10,100 nt of DNA from assembly GCF_021107415.1 (NCBI RefSeq), contig NZ_JAIOSW010000427.1, positions 1 to 10,100 on the forward strand, read 5' to 3'. Of this stretch, positions 1 through 6,414 are shown piece after piece; position 1 is the stretch's first letter, and each line of letters starts with the position of its first letter. A program made the position numbers and the translations under genes. The stretch comes from Desulfobacula sp. (lineage in GTDB: Bacteria > Desulfobacterota > Desulfobacteria > Desulfobacterales > Desulfobacteraceae). The notes beneath the pieces are model-generated. The model had not been told where the DNA came from and did not search any database. It was given only the letters and a program-made list of their open reading frames with translations.

Positions 1-1
1 A

Positions 2-298
2 TTAAAGCACAAATATCCGGGGCACTTAGGTGACCTGAAAGAAGAAGGGTCCAAGCACGGCTTTATTCATCCCACCCCCTGGGACAACCTGGATATCTCT
101 TATGAGATCAATAAAACCATCAGCATGTATCAGCTTTCCCTGGATATTTTACCCAATCACAGCACGCCGTTGATCATCCATCATGCTTCAGGCCTTGCAG
201 ACTGGATACGGCAGATTGAATTAAAAGAAAACATAGAATTTCAGAGAGTCGGCACAACCATTGGGTGGTGGCAGACCAGGGATCAATCTTTTATATGA
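2..298 (+). CDS. C-terminal end of an unidentified protein (5' truncated)
   Basis: An open frame enters from the left edge and ends at the TGA at 296-298, giving 98 residues with no start in the window. The segment is rich in His, Trp and Pro: it contains FIHPTPWDN, then ILPNHSTPLIIHHASGL, and ends near GTTIGWWQTRDQSF. The repeated HPTPW, HST and IHHAS clusters look like conserved motifs of a real family, but I do not recognise it and assign no function. It has no hydrophobic helix, so this part is probably cytoplasmic. Its stop overlaps the ATG of the following permease in an ATGA arrangement, so the two genes are very likely co-transcribed and translationally coupled. It is clearly coding because the frame is continuous and the junction is operon-like; the identity is unknown. 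Confidence 0.75.
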   Translation, partial: LKHKYPGHLGDLKEEGSKHGFIHPTPWDNLDISYEINKTISMYQLSLDILPNHSTPLIIHHASGLADWIRQIELKENIEFQRVGTTIGWWQTRDQSFI

Positions 299-1212
299 AT
301 ATTATCTCAACCATTGTTCCGGTCTTTATCATCATTTTTTTAGGGTTGTTTGCTAAACAAATAAAGTTTATCACACCGGATTTTCTAAATCAGGCCAATC
401 GCCTGGTATACTATATTGCTATTCCGGCCATGATTTTCAGTTCCATTGCAAAAGCCTCTTTAAATACCCAGATGAATACCGGAGTGATTATGATCACACT
501 GTTTTCGCTTATGCTGATCAGTGCCATTGCCTTTGGGACAGCCCGGTTTTTAAAAATGGCAAGATCATCAAAAGGAACCTTTATTCAATGCTCGTTTCAC
601 GGGAACCTTGGGTATATCGGTCTTGCGGTTGCATTTTATTATCTGGGAGACAGCGGATTTGTAAAAGCTGCGATTATAGCAGGATTTGTGATGATACTTC
701 AGAATGCCCTGGCAGTTATTGTTCTGCAATACCACAGCGGAAGCAATACAGGCCACCCAAAGATGTTTGATACCTTAAAAAAAACCATGGTCAATCCTGT
801 AATACTGTCAGCCATTGCAGGCATCTTATTCTCTTGGTTCAAAGTACCAATGCCCCTGATTCTTGACAGAGCCCTGGAAATTTTAACCGGCATGGCCCTG
901 CCTTTGGCCCTTTTGATTATCGGTGCGTCGCTTTCCTTTGAAAAATTAAAACCCCGGTTTTTAAATGTTATGGTTTCCAGCTTTTTAAAGGTTATGGTTG
1001 CACCGGCCATTGGATTTGTATTATTTAAGTTTTTCTCTGTTCATCCAAAAGATTATCTTCCGGGATTGATCATCCTTTCTTCTCCCAGTGCAACGCTCAC
1101 CTATATCATGGCAAAAGAGATCGGGGGTGATCCTGATTTTGCAGTGGCCGCCATATCCATTTGCACCATTATTTCAGGTTTGACTTATGGGTTGTGGCTC
1201 AGTATAGGGTAG
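295..1212 (+). CDS. AEC-family (auxin efflux carrier type) membrane permease
   Basis: A 305-residue integral inner-membrane protein with about ten hydrophobic segments from residue 4 to the C-terminus. It matches the AEC family, whose bacterial members include malonate and other organic-acid carriers such as MdcF and YfdV. Family-type features are GNLGYIGL near residue 103, an NP pair at 167-168 opening a helix (NPVILSAIAGILF), the ALPLALLIIGASL segment at 201-213, and SSPSATLTYIMAKEIGGD at 262-279. The length is normal for the family. The ATG at 295 is preferred over an in-frame GTG at 265 because it overlaps the upstream stop (ATGA) and opens directly on the first membrane helix; the extra ten residues from 265 would sit inside the upstream gene. 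The SD match is weak (AGGG about 13 nt upstream), consistent with translational coupling. The substrate cannot be told from sequence; a small organic anion is a reasonable inference. Confidence 0.9.
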   Translation: MNIISTIVPVFIIIFLGLFAKQIKFITPDFLNQANRLVYYIAIPAMIFSSIAKASLNTQMNTGVIMITLFSLMLISAIAFGTARFLKMARSSKGTFIQCSFHGNLGYIGLAVAFYYLGDSGFVKAAIIAGFVMILQNALAVIVLQYHSGSNTGHPKMFDTLKKTMVNPVILSAIAGILFSWFKVPMPLILDRALEILTGMALPLALLIIGASLSFEKLKPRFLNVMVSSFLKVMVAPAIGFVLFKFFSVHPKDYLPGLIILSSPSATLTYIMAKEIGGDPDFAVAAISICTIISGLTYGLWLSIG

Positions 1213-1213
1213 A

Positions 1214-1234
1214 AATATTTTTAGCTAAAATATT
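1214..1234. repeat. AT-only inverted repeat after the permease gene
   Basis: AATATTTT (1214-1221) and AAAATATT (1227-1234) are perfect 8-nt arms around a 5-nt loop, starting two bases after the permease stop codon. The stem has no G-C pairs and there is no clean T-run after it, so it would be a weak terminator at best. It may mark the boundary between the permease operon and the sensory cassette. Confidence 0.35.
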
Positions 1235-1298
1235 ATCTATATGATATGGTTAATCTGGCGATGGAAACAGGGTAAAAAAATATAAAGGAGAAATAAAA

Positions 1299-2218
1299 GT
1301 GAAATATGGATGGGTGGCCCTGCTCATTTTTTTATTATTTTTTGGTTGTGGAGAAGATGAATCCGTCATTAAGGTGGATTTAGATAGAAGGGAGCAGGTG
1401 ATACTGAAAGAAGAGCCCGGCATTGTCACCTATGCCTATCTTCCCCAGTATTCCCACACGGTATCTCATACCCGTCATCATTCTCTTATCCAGTATTTAC
1501 GAAAAAAAACAGGGCTGAATATCAAGCAGATATTTCCAGATACATTTGACCAGCATATGAAGATGGTGGGACAAAAAAAATTGATATTTCATATTCCAAC
1601 CCTTGTATTTATATAAAAATTGCCCATCGATATGGGGCAAAAGCCTTTGCAAGAATTGTGGAAATGAGCGGTAAAGATAAGTTCAGGGGGCAAATTATCT
1701 GTAGGGCGGATAATGCATCCATCCAAACCATATCCGATTGTCGTAACAAAAGATGGATTGCCGTGGATTCAGCATCAGCGGGTGGATATCTATTCCCATT
1801 GGGGCATTTCATTGACCACGGCATTACAAAAAAGGATTTTAAGGAAATTGCCTTTGCACCAGGTCCCGGAGGAAAACAGGAAAAGGTTGTCCTTTCCGTT
1901 TATGCCGGTAAATATGATATTGGAACCATCAGGGAAGGTACATTGGATGTGGTATCCGGTAAAATTGATCTCAATAAAATAAGGATCGTTTCAATGACTG
2001 TTGCCTATCCGGGGTGGGTGTATTCTGCCAGGGAAAACCTGGATAAAAAAATCGTGGAAAAATTAAAACAGGCTTTTGAAAAACTTGATTTTAATATTAA
2101 GAATCATCGTGAAATATTAGAAGCTGCTAATTTTATTAAGGTAATAGCTGCTAGTGATTCAGATTTTGATTCTGTGCGGCAATTGGCTGCTAGCGTGGGC
2201 ATGAGCCTTGAGGAATAG
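1299..2218 (+). pseudogene. PhnD-like solute-binding lipoprotein, split by a -1 frameshift
   Basis: Two frames together encode one protein of about 306 residues similar to PhnD-type periplasmic binding proteins for phosphate, phosphite or phosphonate. The first frame starts at GTG 1299 behind a good SD (AAAGGAG, 1284-1290). It opens with a lipoprotein signal (hydrophobic residues 5-15, then FFGC with Cys17 as the lipidation site) and ends early at 1616. The second frame is open to the TAG at 2216-2218. Conserved family blocks resume in it at once: KIDISYSNPCIYIKIA, FRGQIICRAD, KRWIAVDSASAGGYLFPLGHF and DHGITKKDF. Joining needs a -1 shift at the A8 run 1573-1580, which contains the slippery heptamer A AAA AAA in frame. 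It could be a mutation, a one-base homopolymer sequencing error, or programmed frameshifting. No ABC permease or ATPase is adjacent; the kinase gene begins 16 nt later, suggesting the protein acts as a ligand sensor for that kinase. Confidence 0.85.
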
Positions 2219-2234
2219 GGGAATGACTAAATAA

Positions 2235-4280
2235 ATGAAGTTGGGATTTCGTGGTAAAATAATTTTAAGTTTTTTTTCTTTGCTCCTGATCCAGGGCCTT
2301 GTTATTTCCTTCTGGCTCAGTAACACCATGAAAAAATCCATACTGGAAGAAATAAAAAATCGGGGGACTTCAATAGGAATAAGCCTTTCTGCCCGCATGG
2401 TGGAACCCATACTGGCCATGGATTTTTTAAGAATGAAAGTCCTGGTGGATGAAACCGTGCAATTGGGCGATGATATCTTTTATACTTTTGTCCTGGATGG
2501 GAAAGGCAACCCTTTGATTCATACGTTTAAACATGGGTTTCCAGTAGCCCTCAAGACGGCAAACACTGTTTTGGACAACCAGAAAGAATCCATACAGCTC
2601 CTGGATGCCGGGGGGCAATTAATTTATGATTATGCAGTCCCTGTTTTAATTAATAATAGTCGATTGGGAACCCTTCGATTGGGTCTTTTTCGAACACGGG
2701 CTCAAAAAGCAGTCAATAAAATTATCATTTCTGCGGTGGTCACTATAATTTTGGCAATACTCATTGCAGGTGTCGTGGGAACCCTGCTGCTCAATCCTGT
2801 GACAAAAAGCATACAAAAGCTTCATGAATCCTCAGAGCATGCATTAAGGGGAAACCTTGATGTCAGAACTGCACCGACATTGAAAAAAAACTGCTGGGAT
2901 ATTATGCAGTGTCATCAAAACAAATGCCCGGCATATAAAAACTATCATCACCGGTGCTGGTACTTGGCCGGAACTCTTTGTCCAACCTGTGTTGAAGGCG
3001 AATATGCCAAGAAAATGGACTCCTGTCAGCAATGTTCTGTTTACAAACAATGTTCAGGAGATGAAATTCAAAGCCTGGCAGAAAGTTTTGATGCCATGAT
3101 CCTGTCTTTAAAAGGCAACCTGTCTGATTTGAGAAATGCCGAAAGTATTTTAAATGAACAAAAAGCCCTGCTTCAGATGATTTTGGATGCCATACCGGAT
3201 TTTATTTCTCTCCAGGATCATGAAGGCAGGTATGTCTCGGTTAACAGAGCCTTTTGTGAAATGTTGAACAAGGACAAGAATGATATTGTTGACAGAAAAA
3301 ATGATGATCTGTTTTTAAAAAATCAGGCACTTCTTTATGATCGGGAAGATAAAGAGGTCCTTGAAATGGGAACCCCTCTTATTAAAGAAAATAAAGTAAC
3401 AGGGTCAAAAGGGATAACGTGGCTGCATGTGGTCAAAATTCCTGTTTCGGAAACAAAAGATCAGGTCAAGAGTCTTGTATGCAGCGGCAGGGATATTACC
3501 CAGGTTAAAGCTGTTCAGGAGCAGCTTACCCATGCCCAGAAAATGGAATCTGTCGGGCGCCTGGCTGCCGGAGTCGCCCATGAGATCAACACACCCCTGG
3601 GTATTATCCTTGGATATGCCCAGCTTTTACTGGAAGATGTTGAAAAGGACGGGCAGATTTATAAAGATATGGAAACCATTGTTAAGCAGACGAAAAATTG
3701 TTCCAAGATTGTTAAGGATCTTTTAAATTTTTCACGTTCCGGTAAAAGCAATATCACTGAGTTTAATATTAATGAAGCCATTGAAGAAGTCCTTGGTGTG
3801 GTTGAGCATACATTCAGCCTGAATCATGTTATTGTTAAACATGAATATAATAGAAACCCTTTATTGATGAAAGGGGATAAGGAAAAACTCAAACAGGTAT
3901 TTATCAATCTTTTGAATAATGCATTTGATGCCATTAAAGAAAATGGCAGCATCTGTGTCAACTCCGGAATCGGGAAGACTCAAAATGAGATAAAAATATC
4001 CATATCAGATACGGGCCATGGGATTCCGAAAGAGGATATAAGCAAGATATTTGAACCGTTTTACACCACCAAGGGGCCGGATAAGGGTACCGGACTCGGG
4101 TTATCGGTCACATTTGGTATTATAAAAGAGCATAATGGAACTATTAAAGTCTTTTCTCCTGGGTTATCAGGAAAGAAAGAAGAACTGGGGACACAATTTA
4201 TAATTGTGCTGCCCTCCGGCTTAAATAGTGTTCAAACGAAAAAGGGAGAAATAAATGGGGAACATTCTCGCACTGGATGA
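2235..4280 (+). CDS. Membrane sensor histidine kinase: HAMP with two-CW Cys-rich insert, PAS, HisKA, HATPase
   Basis: A 681-residue transmembrane kinase. Its order is TM1 (about 9-28), an extracytoplasmic sensor region (30-155), TM2 (162-187) and a HAMP helix. A Cys-rich insert follows at 219-274: C220-W221, C226, C231-P-A-Y, C241-W242, C249, C252, C264, C267 and C273, the pattern of the 'two-CW' domain. The second HAMP helix is at 277-293. A PAS domain spans about 312-425. HisKA carries the phospho-acceptor H449 in VAHEINTPLG. The ATPase domain has an N box near N562, DTGHGIP at 592-598 and GTGLGLS at 618-624. All kinase motifs are intact, so it should autophosphorylate. The ATG at 2235 has AGGGG at 2217-2221, a somewhat long spacing. 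The gene follows the PhnD-like lipoprotein by 16 nt and overlaps the receiver gene by 26 nt, so ligand-bound lipoprotein may be its input and the receiver its target (inference). Cysteines in the insert could bind metal or sense redox. Confidence 0.93.
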   Translation: MKLGFRGKIILSFFSLLLIQGLVISFWLSNTMKKSILEEIKNRGTSIGISLSARMVEPILAMDFLRMKVLVDETVQLGDDIFYTFVLDGKGNPLIHTFKHGFPVALKTANTVLDNQKESIQLLDAGGQLIYDYAVPVLINNSRLGTLRLGLFRTRAQKAVNKIIISAVVTIILAILIAGVVGTLLLNPVTKSIQKLHESSEHALRGNLDVRTAPTLKKNCWDIMQCHQNKCPAYKNYHHRCWYLAGTLCPTCVEGEYAKKMDSCQQCSVYKQCSGDEIQSLAESFDAMILSLKGNLSDLRNAESILNEQKALLQMILDAIPDFISLQDHEGRYVSVNRAFCEMLNKDKNDIVDRKNDDLFLKNQALLYDREDKEVLEMGTPLIKENKVTGSKGITWLHVVKIPVSETKDQVKSLVCSGRDITQVKAVQEQLTHAQKMESVGRLAAGVAHEINTPLGIILGYAQLLLEDVEKDGQIYKDMETIVKQTKNCSKIVKDLLNFSRSGKSNITEFNINEAIEEVLGVVEHTFSLNHVIVKHEYNRNPLLMKGDKEKLKQVFINLLNNAFDAIKENGSICVNSGIGKTQNEIKISISDTGHGIPKEDISKIFEPFYTTKGPDKGTGLGLSVTFGIIKEHNGTIKVFSPGLSGKKEELGTQFIIVLPSGLNSVQTKKGEINGEHSRTG

Positions 4281-4617
4281 TGTACTGGATGCAGCCAACC
4301 TGGTGAAACGGATTCTTGAGAGGAAAGGGCATAGGGTTTTCCCTTTTACGGAAGAAGAAGATGCCATCAGTTTTGTGGAATCCAATGAGGTTGATCTGGC
4401 GATTCTGGATATCAAATTAAAAAAGATGAGCGGCGTTGAGGTGCTGGAAGAATTGAAAAAAAGGTCACCGTCAATTCGAGTGATCATGCTGACAGGCTAT
4501 CCCACCATTGAGACTGCCAGGGAGTGTTTAAAGCTGGGAGCCAATGAATACTGTGTGAAACCCATTGATAAGGATGAACTGGAAGACAAGGTGGCCCAGG
4601 TCCTTAAAAACGCATAA
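4255..4617 (+). CDS. Single-domain response regulator (CheY-like receiver)
   Basis: A 120-residue stand-alone receiver domain with no output domain. The acidic pair D8-D9 (ALDD), phospho-acceptor D52 (AILDIKL), switch Thr T80 (MLTGY) and K102 in VKP are all present, so it should accept a phosphoryl group. The ATG at 4255 has a clear SD (GGGAG, 4244-4248, 6-nt spacing) located inside the end of the kinase gene. The 26-nt overlap implies translational coupling and a fixed kinase:receiver ratio. The cognate kinase is almost certainly the gene just upstream. With no DNA-binding or enzymatic domain, it must act by protein-protein contact, relay its phosphate onward, or serve as a phosphate sink; the downstream partner cannot be identified here. 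Confidence 0.93.
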   Translation: MGNILALDDVLDAANLVKRILERKGHRVFPFTEEEDAISFVESNEVDLAILDIKLKKMSGVEVLEELKKRSPSIRVIMLTGYPTIETARECLKLGANEYCVKPIDKDELEDKVAQVLKNA

Positions 4618-4655
4618 GATCTGGAAAGCCGATTGTATCCACGGATCATCAAACC

Positions 4656-4670
4656 AGGAGAGTCAGACTG
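4656..4670 (+). promoter_or_regulatory. Ribosome binding site and CTG start deciding the hydrolase N-terminus
   Basis: AGGAG at 4656-4660 stands 7 nt before a CTG at 4668-4670, in frame with the hydrolase. Starting there adds a basic n-region (Gln-Gly-Phe-Tyr-Lys) before the hydrophobic core and completes a normal signal peptide. The later TTG at 4704 has no SD and would start inside the hydrophobic core. There is no ATG in the frame upstream as far as the receiver gene. Confidence 0.65.
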
Positions 4671-5396
4671 CAAGGATTTTATAAAACAAGCATTGTCTGC
4701 CTGTTGTTTTTTTTGTTTTTAACAGCTCCGGCGGTTTCTGCAAAAAAGCAGGAAACTATTGTTCTTTTACATGGGCTTGGCAGAACTTGTGCTTCCATGT
4801 ATTTTCTTAAAACACAATTGGAAAATATAGGATATACAGTGGTGTCTGAGAGCTATTCATCTACTGATAGGTCGATAAAAGAACACGCTGACTGGCTGAA
4901 CACAATCATTAATGACTGCTGTGTTGAATCGGAAAAAATACATTTTGTGACCCATTCTCTGGGCGGCATCATTCTAAGGCTTCATCTCAAGGTAAAACAA
5001 TATCCAAATATGGGGCGGGTGGTCATGCTTTCCCCACCGAACAAGGGAAGTCAGGTTGCTGATTTTTTAAAAGACTGGGAATTGTTTCAATTTGTAATGG
5101 GTCCAAGCGGCCAGGAAATTGGAACCACCCCTGACAGTATCCCCAATAAGCTGGGTCCGGTTGAGTTTGAACTCGGGGTCATTACAGGTGATGTCTCTTT
5201 TAATCCGTTCACCTCTCTTTTGATACCCGGACCGGATGACGGCAAGGTATCTGTGGAAAGTGCCAGGGTAAAAGGAATGAAAGATTTTATCGTTCTGCCC
5301 CATTCTCATACCTTTATCATGAATTCCCAGGAGGTGATAGACCAGGTGATCTCGTTCCTGGAAACCGGGAATTTTTCACACCCGGAAAAGGACTAA
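4668..5396 (+). CDS. Secreted alpha/beta-hydrolase (lipase/esterase family), probable CTG start
   Basis: Taken from CTG 4668 this is 242 residues. It has a type I signal peptide: Lys6, a hydrophobic core rich in Leu and Phe at about 8-20, and cleavage after AVSA near residue 25. The mature protein is an alpha/beta-hydrolase. It has the oxyanion-region HG (LLHGLG, about 33-38), nucleophile Ser97 in THSLGG, LSPPNKGS after the next strand, an acid candidate Asp190/191 in GPDDGKVS, and a His candidate in LPHSHTF (212 or 214). This order and the NKGS block resemble the PGAP1-like/triacylglycerol-lipase group. It should hydrolyse an ester in the periplasm or outside the cell; the substrate is unknown. 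It begins 50 nt after the receiver gene with no visible terminator between, so it may belong to the same operon and may be part of what the sensory system controls (inference). A start at TTG 4704 is the alternative. Confidence 0.85.
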   Translation: MQGFYKTSIVCLLFFLFLTAPAVSAKKQETIVLLHGLGRTCASMYFLKTQLENIGYTVVSESYSSTDRSIKEHADWLNTIINDCCVESEKIHFVTHSLGGIILRLHLKVKQYPNMGRVVMLSPPNKGSQVADFLKDWELFQFVMGPSGQEIGTTPDSIPNKLGPVEFELGVITGDVSFNPFTSLLIPGPDDGKVSVESARVKGMKDFIVLPHSHTFIMNSQEVIDQVISFLETGNFSHPEKD

Positions 5397-5420
5397 AATT
5401 TAGAATAGAGAAGTAAAAGT

Positions 5421-6413
5421 CTATATTTTTTCAACATCAACCATATAATGGAAATATTTTTGAACAAATTTTCCTGAAATTGTATCAGCCACGGAAAATG
5501 TAAAATCAGTATTGGGTAAAAATTGTCCTGAAAAGGCTAAGAATACGGTTTGGGAAAGTTCAAACAGCATATCTTTGATCTCATGATTATCTGCTGAAAA
5601 CTCAAGTGTATTGTAAATTCTGCATCTTGCCGGTCTTAACTCGTAAATCTGGCAACCTGAACCATCATTGAACGGGCATAACATGTTTTCTTTTTTATAG
5701 GTCTTAACAGCTCTTTTTATCAGCACTTCTCTTTGATCTGATGTAAAGTGCCTGTTCATTTTAGAGTGCAGATAAATGACTTCTATCAATTGAAGGTCAA
5801 AAGATTCAGAACAACATTTGTGCTCTTTCCTGCCGCATTGGATAGGGTCTTTTTTTGATTGATTTTGAACTTCTTTATCAATATTTTTGATCAAAGATTC
5901 ATAATCAGAAAAAAAATGACTTAAATCCACCCTGTTTTTAATTTCCAGGGAGGGTTCACGGATTGTCAGAACACCTGATTTTTTGCCATATTTTTTTAAT
6001 AGTTTCCACTGACCGTAATTGGAGGGATTCGCGCTTGAGGATTTTAATTTTTTTGAAGCCGCTTTGAGACCCAGACCTCTTCGAATCATATAGGAGGTGA
6101 TAAAGGTTCCGGTTCTTCCAATCCCGTGCCGGCAATGGACCAGCACTTTTTTCCCAAGATAAATAGCCTCATCAAGCCAGGCCAGGGCCTTTTCCATATC
6201 TTTCATTTTGGGAATATCCTCATCCCATATGGGAAGATAGCAGACCTCGAATCCGGAAGATTTTTCAATATCATGGAGGTCGGAAAATTCAGCACAAAGA
6301 TTTACAATGGCATCAATCCCCTTAGCTTTTATGGTCTCAAGTTCAGCATATGACATGGGGGCATATCCGACCGCAAGACTGTCTGTGATCCATGTGATGG
6401 GGTATTGGGACAT
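5421..6413 (-). CDS. Dual-specificity phosphatase fused to a YkgJ-type cysteine-cluster domain
   Basis: A 330-residue cytoplasmic protein with two domains. Residues 1-145 are a protein-tyrosine/dual-specificity phosphatase: the entry LAVGYAP at 13-19, a general-acid candidate in WDEDIP (D64 or D66), and the signature loop HCRHGIGRTG with nucleophile C94 and R100. Residues 190-300 resemble the YkgJ metal-binding family: C193, the C200-C201 pair, C246, C254 and C264 in CPFNDGSGCQIYELRPARCRIYN. A charged linker joins them. The ATG at 6413 has AGGAG at 6420-6424 inside the end of the upstream gene, and only one base separates that gene's stop from this start, so the pair is translationally coupled. 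The phosphatase should remove phosphate from a protein or small molecule. The Cys cluster probably binds Zn or Fe, perhaps for stability or sensing (inference). The fusion and the coupling to a PEP-synthase-like gene suggest it opposes or resets that enzyme. Confidence 0.88.
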   Translation of the reverse strand: MSQYPITWITDSLAVGYAPMSYAELETIKAKGIDAIVNLCAEFSDLHDIEKSSGFEVCYLPIWDEDIPKMKDMEKALAWLDEAIYLGKKVLVHCRHGIGRTGTFITSYMIRRGLGLKAASKKLKSSSANPSNYGQWKLLKKYGKKSGVLTIREPSLEIKNRVDLSHFFSDYESLIKNIDKEVQNQSKKDPIQCGRKEHKCCSESFDLQLIEVIYLHSKMNRHFTSDQREVLIKRAVKTYKKENMLCPFNDGSGCQIYELRPARCRIYNTLEFSADNHEIKDMLFELSQTVFLAFSGQFLPNTDFTFSVADTISGKFVQKYFHYMVDVEKI

Positions 6414-6414
6414 T

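Noticed and set aside
265..294. GTG at 265 as the permease start.
   Set aside because: It would extend the protein into the upstream coding region with ten residues unrelated to the first membrane helix; ATG 295 overlapping the upstream TGA is more natural.
699..1010. Minus-strand open frame of 103 codons inside the permease gene.
   Set aside because: It is antisense to a well-supported membrane protein and shows no recognisable domain or SD.
1658..2218. The downstream PhnD-like frame as an independent gene starting at ATG 1658.
   Set aside because: No SD precedes 1658, conserved family sequence lies upstream of it in the same frame back to 1580, and it lacks the signal peptide; it is the second half of one gene.
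5405..5430. Possible bidirectional terminator between the convergent hydrolase and phosphatase genes (ATAGA/TCTAT stem followed by T6).
   Set aside because: The stem is only 5 bp, almost all A-T, with a 10-nt loop; too weak to annotate although the position is right.
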